Assembly (NCBI GenBank): GCA_023238725.1
Contig: CM041540.1
Span: 1,949,001-2,013,000, forward strand
Reading direction: 5' to 3'
Length of the DNA: 64,000 bases
DNA from: Scortum barcoo
Lineage: Eukaryota; Chordata; Actinopteri; Centrarchiformes; Terapontidae
Shown: positions 35,477 through 48,600 of the stretch, in pieces
How the letters are laid out: the number at the start of each line of letters is the position of its first letter
How positions within the stretch are numbered: position 1 is the first letter of the stretch
Notes under the pieces: generated by a model
Database searches by the model: none
What the model was told of the DNA's origin: nothing
The model's input: only the letters and a program-made list of their open reading frames with translations
Program-made: the position numbers and the translations under genes

Positions 35477-38400
35477 ACGTGTGTGTGTGTGTGTGTGTGT
35501 GTTACCACCGGGACAGAACGTTTTACCAGCGTCTGTTCTACTTATTGCACAAACACAAAGTTATAGTTAATTGATGAAATCAGAAGAGCTCACTTGTGAT
35601 TGAAGAGAGGAATAAATTTATAACCACATAATTAGTGAAACTTTTTCTCATTTAACGTGTAGTAACTGCTCCATATTGTACCTCTGGGTATTTAGCAGTT
35701 TGATTTCTACTGCTGTTGGAAGTAACGGTGGGCCGGTTGCATGAGTATGCAATGTTTTCTAAAGATTGTTAAATCTCATAGTAAATGAAACACATGAAAC
35801 ATTCAAAATTATGAAGATGAATTTAAACTAAATGATTAAAATGTCACAAATTAAGCAAACTTTAAGTTGTACTTGATTTCAGTCCTGATTGATTTTGGAG
35901 AATTTTCTTGGGAATCTTGTGGGAGTCCGTGGTCAATTTCATCAGTCATCACATGACAGGGAAAATAAAAGCCAATTGGAGCAGGTAGGGACTGAAAAAT
36001 AACAAGTACGTCGGATTTTGTGTATAAACATGCAGTTTTAATATGGATGAACATTATTTTCTTTATTTTGAACAGGTTTTTATTCTTCTCTCTTTGCTGG
36101 TGGCTGGTTGTTGGTTGGTTGCAAACACCTGAACAGTGCATGACCACTGACCGCGATGACGAACTCATCATAAGGTTTCCTGTGGCTGCTTCACAATAAA
36201 AGCCGCCTCGGGTTTCACCAGTTGACGGATGTTCTGTTTGCATGAGCGGTAACTTGATCCCGCGCTGATCCAGCTGTTGGAGAGAGAACAGTAAACAGTG
36301 AGGCCGATGTTGGCGAGATAAAATTATGCTGAGCTGCATTTTGCGGCGTCTCCTGCGTGCTGAGGGAGGCAATCTGAGACCCCAGAGACTTTACAATTAT
36401 AATTACTGAATGTAAATACATTGAAGGCCTGTTAAAGAAAAGTGTCACATTGGAATAGAGTTGATATATGGATTATAACCATACAGTGGTCATTATAGCA
36501 TTATATAGATATAACACACATATTTAGGAAGAAGATGCATCTTAAACAGTGCAGAACAATGTGGTGTCCCTTCCCCTCGTTTGTTATGTGGACTCGACTG
36601 TTGAGCTTTTTATTACCTTTACCATAATTTCAGTTCAGCTATTTGCACATTAAAGTATAAAACACAGATCAAGCATCTGCCTCTCATTTTACAAAAGTTG
36701 TGATTTTCTGTCAAAACTTTCCTGCAGTTAAAGAGCCTGTTTAGTTTTATACTTATTTAAAATAAATGACAGTGTCGTCAACAAAATGGTGAAATGTACC
36801 GATTTCCTTTTTCTCCGACCTCGTACCGCTGAAATAGTGAAGCTATTAATGTACCATGAAAATGATGTGTAATATTTAGAGAACTGGTTGTAATGAGCTG
36901 GATAATATTTGTTGCTTTTTTACTAGAGAAAAAGACCCAGAACAATTCAGCCGCGATCAACATTTCAGCAAAGATGAATTTTCTCATTATTGACTAATCA
37001 ATACAAAATGTAGTCCACATTTGTTAAACTGATTAATGAGTTACATTACTGCAGTTTATTAGGTGTTATTTGGTCCATGCAGAGAGTTAAGTGTTTGTTT
37101 TGCAGAGAGTAAACCAAACTGATCATGAAACTGCAGAGTCAGTGATGCATGTGACGGATCGATGGACAGAGCAGGACGGACACTGTGGTTCAGAGAGTCA
37201 ACAACGCACAAGTACATTGACAAAACTACTGCTTCTTAGTAAAATCTGAGGTACTTTGCGTGAGTATTTCAGTTTTATGCTACTTTACAGTTCTGCTTCA
37301 TCACAACTCAGAGGGAAATATTGTACTTTTTATTTGACAGCTGGGGTTATGTTACAGATAAAGATGTTAAATGAAACCATTCAGCAGTATATAAAGTAGA
37401 TAAATGGGCTTGATCTTCACATGTTGTGACATTAAAATGTTTCTTACATGTTAAATAATCAGTAATAACAAATAAATAATGTGATATATATAATAATATA
37501 ACTCTCAGAAAGGGATTGTGTACGTTTACTTTAATACTTTAAGTATATTTTTTATGTTAATACTTTTGTACTTTAGTAAGTGAAATCTTTAATATAAGAC
37601 TTGTAACAGGGTATCTTTACACAGCAATATTGATAATTATACTTTTACTTCAGTAAGAGATCTACTTACGTATCCTCTTTTTTTTTATCCTATAAAAAGT
37701 TTTTGTACATAAGTTTAGATTTCTGAACGACGCTATGAGAGAAAGTTGTGCTTAAAAGCTTTCGCCTGATCTGCTGGAAGAGAATAGCATTAAAATTCAC
37801 ATTATAATGCTTCCTTAAGTACTTACAAATACAAAAACCCAAAGAATTTTAAAGCAGGCACATATGATTCATCAAATAAGGCAGCGATGGATTATTTCGT
37901 TTCCTCTACAAATATTAATGCTGCTTTTTTCCTTTGCATCATTGATTTCTTCCTCGGCTTCCTCAGATTCACATCAGCCTTGTTTAATTAAAGCATTGAT
38001 GTGAATTTGCATTTTTGCTTATATAATGTCTCCAGCAGCAGTTTTTAATCAGACTTTAATAACATAAGCTGTTAGAAGAAGAAAAAAGATGTGAACTGAA
38101 GTCTGATACGTGTAAATATCTGAACACAAAGATTTCCCTGAAAGGTTAAAAAAAGTAGTTTTCTCCATCTGACCATTAAGACTGAACATTTTAACACTTG
38201 ATATATGTTTTGCTGTACTTGATTTTTTTCGCGGTAGATTTTTCGCTGTATGTTTTCACCCTCAGTGGTCCCGTGTTCACTGGCACAGCTGCTGTTTGGA
38301 TCAATATCGGATCAACACGGCAGCTGATAGACCAGCAGAGCTCGATCACAACACAACAACCTGTTAGTTAAAGTTTAATGCTGTCCACTTTGTCCACCTG

Positions 38401-38957
38401 ATTTCTCACATGTAAAACAGAAAAGAGTCTCGCAGTGAAAAGAAAAGCTTTATTGTGACACGTGAACGCCTGCACGCCGTAAGGAAGCATGAAATTATCA
38501 GAATTAACAGCTGAAATAAATAAAAATGAACAAGCCAGTTTCCAGACTCATAGTAGGAAAATAAATCTATATGACTAACACCCTTTAAACGTGCCAGTGT
38601 CGCTTCATAAATATGTTAATCTGATGACTAACCAGCAAAGCAGAAACACACATAGTAAAAAAAAAAATGCTGATGGTTTTTAAAAATACAGATTTTATTC
38701 AGGAATGTCAGACTGACATGTCGCTGTTCAGAGACTTTTACTGTCCAAATTACACACACTGCTCAGACACTGTGTGTGTATACAAGGCTCAATGTTAGTT
38801 TAAGGATTAGCTTGATGCAGCTGTGTGGCTAATGCTAACACACACACACACACACAAACACAGACACTGTGAGATTCGCTTAATATCCAGAGTTACTTTA
38901 AACCCCAGGCTGGGCTTAAATGCTTAAATGCTGGGAGGGGGAGAATTAATTAGTGCT

Positions 38958-38999
<42 letters not shown>

Positions 39000-41900
39000 C
39001 AGCTCAGTATTGATCTTTATGCAAATTGTGTAAATATGGTTTGATGTTGGAGAGTCCCGTCTCCGCTGACCTGCTGTCTGCTGGTCACATGACACGTGAC
39101 ATCACTGTGGGATAAAAACAGACAATCAATCATCAATAATCAGCTGAGGCAGAAAACTGCACGAGAGCAGTTATCGTGCCTTCACTGGACTTTTTAAACT
39201 CATCATACACTCCTCTGATCTCTGACTTTTGTATTTAAAAGGATAATTTCATGATGATTTTAGACGCTGCAAGTGTGAAAATGTGTTTTATTTGTGTCTT
39301 CAAGTTACAGCGGAGACCAAAAATGATGAGTTTACGATGAAAAAGTATTAAAATGTGCTGAACCCGTAAAACAGAATCACCCACTCCTCTGATGTCCATC
39401 TGCTGCTTCATTAGAGTCAAATGTGAATAAATACAGCGTTTGCCCGGTAAATGAGCAACGAACGGAAGCATCATTTTTATCAATTAGATCCTTTTTGCTC
39501 TGTGCCAGTGTGGAGGCGATCGAGCCCAGTGAAGTCACAAGTTTGTGGTTTAAAAGTCAAACCTGAGTTCATTTTGCTCATGTTGAATAACTGTGGATTG
39601 GCTCGGCTGTCGGCTGAGAGTTAACTCATTCATCATCACATCCTCTCTTTACATTGCTGCACAAACATGAACCAAAATGGCGAGTAGGCTGCATTTGTCC
39701 CTACATTCGCCTGATTAAAATCCGGCCTCCTGCGTCTCCGTCTTGAAGAAAGTGTTTTTTAAAGAGTGTGCATGGCTCTCTCTCCCCTTTGATGCAGAAC
39801 ACTCCTGAAGCTCCGACTTCTAAAAGAAACCCCAAAAATGAGCAGAGCTATTTTCCTCCCTTCAGATCCTGTGAGGAACTTTTTCATCAGGCTGAGGCTG
39901 TTTTTTTTTCTTCTTTTCTTTACAGAGCTGCTTTATTTAACGAGGGGAGGAATTACAGTTAACGAGGAGGTAGTAAGGCAGCTAACGAGGCCAGGTTTGA
40001 TGAGGAACAGAGATGTCGGGGTGTTAACGAAGCTCACGTGAGAGTCTGCGAGGTTAGAAAGGAGCCTCGTCTTGTGGCTCCCTCGCTCATTCTGATGGAG
40101 TAATGCCGCGCTGAGATGAGATGTTTCAGATCGATACCACGCTCACACACTCCACAGTGTGTGTGTCGCAGGGTAACCTATCTAACATGGCAGCCAACTT
40201 AATAAATTAATTCGTTCTCTGAGCCTTTAACACACACACACAGGAGGAGGAGGAGGAGGTGTGCAGAAGAAAAATTCAAGGATTTTCAAATCTTAAAAAT
40301 GTGGGAGACATACATAACAACAGATTTAGCATCAGAACAATTCAAAGAGATTCAAAATGAAATGAGGAAAGAGAAAAGGTGACGTGAGATCTCTCAGAAT
40401 CAGACGTGACGACGTGGAAGAGGACTGTCAGCTCTTTTCCTCATCTGATCTGTTGTGGTACAAGACATTAACAATAATCCACCAGCTTGTCCTCCTTTTC
40501 TTTGTCCAGCCGGGAGATAAAAGTCCTCTTTGTGCTGTTTCACATTACTGGATTTGTGGTTGTAAATATTAAATGTTTTTTAATATTCAGGAATCAACAT
40601 CAAGACTCGGACTGTTATATTAAGATTATTTCTGTAAACCTCTTCCACTACAGGATTATTAAGACGGATCATCTGTTCAGAACAGCCTCTGATCAGAAAC
40701 ACCTCACAGTCTTCGTCAGGTGTTAGCGTTACCTGAGCCTGAAACTGAGAGGGAAATATCCCAACAACGGGAGGATGGATTGGCATAAAACTACAGATGG
40801 TCTAACCGTAATCCAGAGATAAAATTTATAAGTGGCAAAAAATGAAAAATGTTGTTGAAAAGTTGTAGGAACAAAAAAAAAACAAAAAAAAACAGTACAT
40901 TCAGCTGGACTTAAAGATGAGCTGATTAGAGTTTAATGGTCAAACTCACTGTGTAAATTTCACACATGTCTGACAGGATAAAATGATGATGTGATGACAT
41001 TTCTTTATTTAAAAAGGTCAAAGGTCAGCTTCACTGTGACATCATAATGTCCTGGACTCTTTTATTCACTTGGACCTCGAGTTCGTCTTCATGCTTCCTG
41101 TTCCTCCATCAGTCCACCATCAGCTCATCGATCGCTGATATTGACCTTCAGGTGATTGTCGCTGCATCCTCTGTATAAATAATCTCTAAAACAGTCTTTT
41201 CTACATGTCGTCATACCGTGCATTGAGTGTTTCATCATGTTTCTCCCCGCTCATGTCTTTGTCTGATCTCACTTTAGTTCTGCACATTTCCTGTTTTATT
41301 TTGTAGTCTTTCCTCTCCTCAGTCAGACACTTTACTTCCTGTTTGATCACCTGCTCCGCCCTGATTAGTCTTCACCTGTTCCCTCGTTAGTCTCCACCTC
41401 CCCGTCAGCCACACTGAATATTGCTCTTTGTCTGTTATGTCATCCCTGTGAGTTTCCTCCTCGTGTTTCCTGTGTTCAGAATCAGAATCAGCTTTATGGG
41501 TCAGGTATGTGAACACCTACAAGGAATGTGACTCCATTTTTTTCAGCACACTCAGAAGACAAAAGAACAGACGGCAGCAACAAAGGTGGAAAAATATAAA
41601 TAAATAAAAAAAATACCAGTAGCTCGAAGGTAAAAAATGTTACGAGTTTCTTTTGACGTTTTATGGTGCGAAGAAATCCAGTTTTTTCTCCTCTGATACC
41701 TCCTGAAACTTTTTATTCAAACGTCCATGAAGGATTTTTTCTCTGAGGGATAAAAACGTCCAATATTTAACCTCACATCGGCTGAGTGAGTCTTCATTGA
41801 CCACCACTTAAACGCCTCCTCTTTTCCTTCCCTCCTTCCTTATCTCCTTGTCTCCTCTGTCCTCCCGAGTGAACGAGCTGAATTGAAATCTGATCAAACA

Positions 41901-42612
41901 AAACCTCCCCCCTCCTCCATCAGTCGCATATTTTACTCCGAAGATGATGAATCAGCCTCTTCACCGGCTTCCTGTGTAAAACTATAGCTGCAGTACACAC
42001 ACACACACACTCTGCAGTCTTTTCAATGTGAAAGCGGGGAATTGCAATTTGAGACGTTGCTTAAAGAGATCAGTGTGTCCAGTGTGATGTGTGTGTGTGC
42101 GCGAGACAGATATAGAAATGAAACACACTCCCAACACACACACACACACACACACAGAAAAGCACCTGACTCAACAGTTTCTTTTCAGTCAGTCACATCT
42201 CTGAATCTGAATGAGGTGTGTGTTTCTCTCTCTTTATGTGTGTGTGTGTGTGTGTGTGTGTCCATGGCGTGTCATTCACCTGCCTGTTCTCTTCTTCTGT
42301 GGTGTCTCCGCGCAAAGTTAATGGCAAACATTACAGCAGAAAATGATGTCACTTTCACTTCTCATCTGGAGCGAAGCATCGCCACATGAATTGATGCATG
42401 AGTGAGAGTGTGTGTGTGTGTGTGTGTGTTCGTGTTCGTGTTTGTTTGCCTGTCATGGTTGTCCGGGGCAACACTGTAGGCTTGGTCGTCAATCAGGATT
42501 ATTGTGACAACAAGCGTTACCTTGGCAGCGACGACTGTTGGCAACCTGCAGGATGTCACTGTGTGTGTGTGTGTGTGTGTTAATATTGAGGTTTTATTGA
42601 GCTTTTATGCAG

Positions 42613-42646
<34 letters not shown>

Positions 42647-45600
42647 TACAGACTCATTCTCTCCTCTAATAGATTCTCTCTTTATCTCATCCCTCTCAGG
42701 CTTTCTCCATTATTCTCTCTCTCTCTCTCTCTCTGTACGTCAGCCTCGCTTGCCCTCTGTTTATTATTCTGTTTCTCCCTCCCTCCATTGTTCACCTCCT
42801 CCTCTCCTCGTTTCAGTTTCTTTCCTTTCACTTCTCCTCCATCTCACATTTCTCTCCCCCTCTTTCATCTTCCTCTTCCTCCTCTTTTGTTATTCATCGA
42901 TGGTCGATGGTTTCTTTTCTCTTCTTCTTTTCCATTCTTTACCTCTCTTCCTCCTTTTCTCCTCCCCATCTTCTCCTCTTCTATCAGCCTTTTTCTCTTT
43001 CTTCTTCCTCCTTCTCCTCCTCTTCCTCCTCTTCTCATCTGTTTTCTCCTTCTCATCTTTTCTTCCTCCTCCTTACTCCCTCTCCTTTCTTATCATCACT
43101 CCTTCAGTTTCTCTTTTCTCCACCCATTCCTCCCTTTCCCTCCTCTTCTTACTCCTTTTCTTTTCTTTTCTACTCCTCCTCTTCCTCCTAAATTCTTTCT
43201 TCTTTCTCTTTCACCTCCTCGTCCTTTACTTCCTTGTATCTCACCTGTCCTCCTCTTCCTCTACTCTTTTCCTCCTTACATCTTGTTTCTCCTTCATGAT
43301 CATCTCATTTTCTCTTCATTCTTGTTCTCTTCCTCCTTTTTCCTCCTTATCAAAGTCCTCCCTGTCTTCTCTTCTCTTCCTCCATTTTTCTTCTTCTCTC
43401 TCCTGTATCACATCTCTCCACACCTCCTTACAGTTACTCTATCCTTCCTCCTCCCCTCGTTCACTCTCCTCCTCTTCAGATTTCCCTTCCTCATCTTGTT
43501 TCTCCTTCATGTTTTTCTCTTCCAACCATTCTCCTCCTCCGTTCCTGCTTTTCTTCCTCTTTATCTTCCTCCTCCAGTTCACCTCCTCCATTCTGAATAT
43601 TTGCTTCTTCGTGGCGTCCTCTGATATATTTCTCCTCGTCTATTTCAGCTCTCTTCCTTCACTTTTGTTCCTCCTTCTTCTTCCTCTTCCTTTCATCTCT
43701 CCCTCCTCACAAACACTCGGAGTAAAATGCAGCAGCGCGATAACAAAGTTTTCAGAGGGATTACTTCCTGGACTTTTTTAATTTCTTCCCGTCAGGTGAC
43801 TGACAGACGAACATAACAAAGCTCCTCGAAATGAAAACGTTCGACTCAGCTTAAAGAAATCAGCAGGAAACAGGAAGGTTTCTGTTTATTTTTGGATTAT
43901 CTCTCCGTGGAAGCAGTTTTTTTTTCTTCTCCTCTCTGAAGAAGTAAAAATGTCTTCCAGTAAAAACTTCAGCCGACCTGACGGCTCCGACTTCAGAGGA
44001 TTATCCTTTAACCCCCTGAACTCTGATTCCACCTTAAATTTCTCCTTTGATAGGTTTGGGGGGTTCAAAGACTAAAACAAAATCCCTCTTTACATGACAG
44101 CATCGCGCTCTGTATGGGTTTATTCCTCCACCTGAGCTCGGCGTGTCAGCGCTTTGAAATCTGAGCCGGAGACGTTTTTTAAAAGCCGAGTGTGAACGTG
44201 AAGTGTTGAATTATGGGTCACTGTGCCGGTCGTTTAACGCAACTCAGCTCGACTGGCATCACTTAATGACATTGTTCGGATTCAGAGCGAAATGTGGAAC
44301 AAATTTTAGTTTCGTCAATATAAAGATGTAATAACGCGAGACGTCCGGCTAACTCTGAATCAGCTGCACGTCTACGTTATGCTGAGGCTGATTTTAGAGG
44401 CCTGTGGAGGTCTGAGCTGCTTTAATAAAACCAAAAGATCATCGAGATTGAACAGGAAATACCCCCGAGGTTGCATTTTTACTTTTTTTTTCACATTTTT
44501 ATAGAGTTTCCTGTTTCCCACCATCAGTCATCAGTATTATATAAATGTCCCTTAATCTGAACAAAGTGGAGATTTTAACCCAAACCATCATCTTTCCTTG
44601 AATTGTGATGGACCAGACTAACAAAAAGTTTATTCCCCCAGAAATGAGACAACACACATGAAAAAGCTCAACTTAACTAAACTTAACTCAAACTGAACAC
44701 AAGAAAAACACATAACTGCTGATCAAACCATTTTTTAAATAAAGGGGTAACACACCGAATTACTGACACCTAAACTACAAATAAATGAAATAATATGAAT
44801 GAATAATTTCTCTAAACTAGAGATGTGTCCGTGATATGTTGGATTAGATTGAATTTTATGTTGGTTGTTGGATGACGAACGATTCAAAATAAACTGAGTG
44901 TGACGTGTGAATGAGAAGCAGTCCTCATTTATTTTTCTAAGTTTAAATGAGGAGAAAACTTAAACTCTTATGTGAAGTTTGGAGAAAAGGAAGCTGAAAT
45001 GAGAGCCAAACCATCTCGTTTCACTGCATGACGGCGTGTTTGATGACAGTTTGCAAACTTCAGATGGATACTACATGTAAAACTGACATTTGTCTTCAGT
45101 CTTTGAAAGTCACACCTGTAAAGATTTTCCTAATCTGACTTTGTATTTGTTTTATTCTTATGATTGAGCAACATCAGCTGAACCTGACCTGAAGCTTTGA
45201 AGTTGATGGATGATTGTTTTCAGAGGGATTTTTCTGTAATAAAATAAAATCACCCCGTTCCTTCGCTTTCCTCCCTCAGTTACCTGGCAGTGACTCAGTT
45301 CAGCCCGATCCACGCCCGAAAGGCCTTCCCGTGCTTCGACGAGCCCGTCTACAAGGCCACGTTCTCCCTCACGCTCCACCACGACCCGCAGTACACCTCG
45401 CTGTCCAACATGCCCGTGGAGAGCAGCTCGCTGTCGGACGAGGACGGCTGGGTGACCAACCGCTTCGCCCGGACGCCGCGGATGTCCACGTACTACCTGG
45501 CCTGGGCCGTCTGCAACTTCACCTACAGGGAGACACAGACCGACAGCGGCGTTACGGTGAGTCTGTCTGCGCTTCCTGTTTCCTGTTTCTAAAGAAATTC

Positions 45601-48600
45601 AGCTTTTAAAGGCTGGAGGATGACTCGTTTTCAGTTTCTCTGCTGCCGTGTCAATGAGAGGGGAGGAAATGTAATTAACACGTCTAATAAAAACAAGAAA
45701 TTGATATAAAAACCCAACAAACCCGTCGGCTCTATGAAGGTGTTTTTCTAACTCGTCTCGTGACTTCATTATCTGCTTCTCTTGAGATGAAAAATGTTTT
45801 TTTTTAAAGCATTTAATCCTGTGATCTTGACTTAATGATCTCATTATGTTCCAAAAAAGACTAAATTTTGTTGATTCTTTTTCTTCTGTCATTTCGTTTT
45901 TCCCGTTTGTCTCGAGGCTGAGAGGAAAAAAAAACACTGATGAAACCTGAAGCTCCTTATCTCAACATAATGACACGTTTAAGCCTCAATCACCTCCAAA
46001 CTCATTAAATCCTTCGCTCTGGGGCTGAAGCAGCGGTCCTTATCTTCAGATAATATTTGGGATAATAAAGTTGTGATATCTGAGATAATAAATTTGGTGG
46101 AACCTGCTCAATCTTGATGTTTTTTTATGTGAATATTTTCTTTGGTGTTGAGCTAAAGTGGTCAGAAATTCACTTTACTCTGCAAAAAGTCAGATTTTAA
46201 GCCTCTCACAGGTTTTATTTAAGTACAAAACTAAACCACCGGAGCTCCTCTTTAATATGAACCCGTCTGCTATCGTGAGATAATGAGGCGATAAGGTCAC
46301 GGAGGTCTGCAGAGCACAGTTTGTCATCCTGATAAAGTGATGGAGATGATTTCTGACAGATTATATCTTTAATTTAATTAAATCATCATATCAGGACGAC
46401 CGCGTTAAGATAAAGGAGCAACGTTTCCCGTCTGCTGATAATCTATGGGAGCCTGAATGTCTCAATAACACTTTAATGTCTCCACATGATGTGAAGTCAG
46501 ATGTTTGTAATCTGTAATTCAGACCTGAGTTCCAGAATACAGTTTGGTGTCTTGAGATGATAATTATCTTCTTAGTGGAGATTAACGTGGTTTCATGACG
46601 TCATTTTCTCTCGGTTTGGTTGTGTGAGGAACAAATCTTCTTAGTGCTTCATAAAAAAGTTCACATTATTGACTTTTTTTAAAGTATAGCTCCTAAAATA
46701 CTTCGTAAACAGGGAATATACTGTTGTCGTGGATTCAGTGATAAACAACGATGACTCTGTTTATTGTTTAGGTGATGTTTGTTCATATTTTCATTAAAAA
46801 TGAGACAGAATTTGCTTTCAGCAGCTCTTGTTTGAATATGCAGATTTGAATATTTGAATGTTTGAATATGCATATGCTCGATTGTCTTTTTACCGATTAT
46901 GGCCTAAGATTTTAAAGCAGAGGTTTTCAAATGGAGACTCCAAACAGTTTTAGTGGAAGTCAGAGGCTGGAAGAAAAAAAAAAAATCAAATTAGATCCAA
47001 TATGACCCAGCATGATCCAGTATGACCCCGTATAATCCACTATGATCCAGTATCTTTGCCTCAGTCTGTCTCCTCAACTTTCTACAGTTTAAAAAACCTA
47101 GTTTAACTAATTAGATTAGATTAGATTAGATTAATTTCAACTTTATTGTCATTACACATGTATAAATACAGAGTAACGAAATGCAGTTTAGCATCTAATC
47201 AGAAGTGCAAAGAAGCAGCAAGTGCATTATATATAGTATATATAGTATGGACAGTATGTACAGGTAAGAGTAGTTATGTGCAGTTATGTACAGTTAAGGA
47301 CAGTAAACATGTGGGTTAGAGTTAAGTTATCAGGTTATCAAGTATACAGAAACTATATAGATATGGTATGAACAATATACAGAAGGGCTATACTAATATA
47401 CAGATGGCAAGTGTAAGGATGGATATGAATATGAGCAAGTATGTACAGGAACAGAGATGAATGTGAACAACTATATACAGGTATGTATACACAATTATGT
47501 GGATCTGGACTAATAACAAGATCCAGTTTTAAGAACCAGTATGATCCAGTATCTCAGTACCTTTGCCTCACGTCTCTCCCTTCAGCTCTCTCGTGTTCAC
47601 CTTTAGAGTTTGAAAACCTAGTTTAACTAATCTGAACTAAGACCCAGAACCAGTATGACCCCTCATGATCCAGTATAATCTAGTATAATCCCCTCTGATT
47701 CAGTATGATGCAGTGTTACTGAATCATAGTTTTAAGAACTTGAGTCTTGTTTGGGCCGGTGAACATCAGGCGTTTAAAAACCTGCGAGTCCTTTCTGTTT
47801 TTTCTTCACGTGTTTATCTCGTCTATCACATCTGTTTTCATTCTGGTGTGAAAGTTTGAACCTTCCTCTGCTGATTTCCCATCATCCTCCCTTTTTAACA
47901 GGCGAAATGTTTAAAAAAGAAATATGCAAACGCACGCGTCCGAGCAACGACACAAGGACGAACACAAGCGCGACCTTGTTTCTCCTCCTCCTCTTTTTCT
48001 TCCCCTCCTCCGATCATCTCTCTATCAGTGTAATTACAGCTCATCCATCTCGTCTGCCAGAGGACTCAAGGACGCACTGCAACACACACACACACACACA
48101 CACACACAGACCGTGTCTTCTTGTTTCTGAAAGATAATTTTAGTGAAATGATGTTTTAATGACAAATCGCATCTGGGTCGTTTATAACCATCACCAGCCT
48201 CCAACACTGTACCAGTGTGTGTGTGTGTGAGCTTTACTCTTTGAAGTGAATACATTAATCTTTCTTTTTTGTCTTCAAAAACAAAAAGTAGCACTTTCTT
48301 TATTTCATATTTTATCCGCATGGAGGTGAATGAAAGAAAAACAAAGGTTACAAAGAAACAAGTTTAGATTCAGGAGATAAAAAACTCACAGCTTTGACTT
48401 CTCTGCTGTTTAAGGAGCACACACACACTTTTCTTGTCTGTCTGTATGTTAGGAGTGTGTATTCTCCACCTCTGAGGATTTAATGTGTCTGGTTACCTGC
48501 TCCTGCTCCGGTCATTCAATCTCTTCACCTTCCTAAAATAACAGCCAGGTTTATGTGCATATTATCACAATGTGCATTTTAAAGTTTTCAGGCATGACAT

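Larger units (their letters stand above)
35058..45279 (+). other. trhde: trhde intron 2 (10.2 kb)
   Basis: Bounded by gtacac and ctccctcag. It opens with CA/TG microsatellites (35256-35502) and carries a dispersed element at 37240-37690, a candidate enhancer-like stretch (37860-38060), a LINE 3' remnant at 41478, several (TG)n arrays, and a pyrimidine tract at 42657-43720. The segment 43800-45270 shows nothing recognisable. Confidence 0.9.

Noticed and set aside
42504..43781. 425-codon open frame on the + strand
   Set aside because: It is the pyrimidine tract and TG arrays read in triplets. Composition is almost only Ser, Leu, Phe, Pro and Cys/Val runs, other frames are also open (335 codons), and there is no domain.
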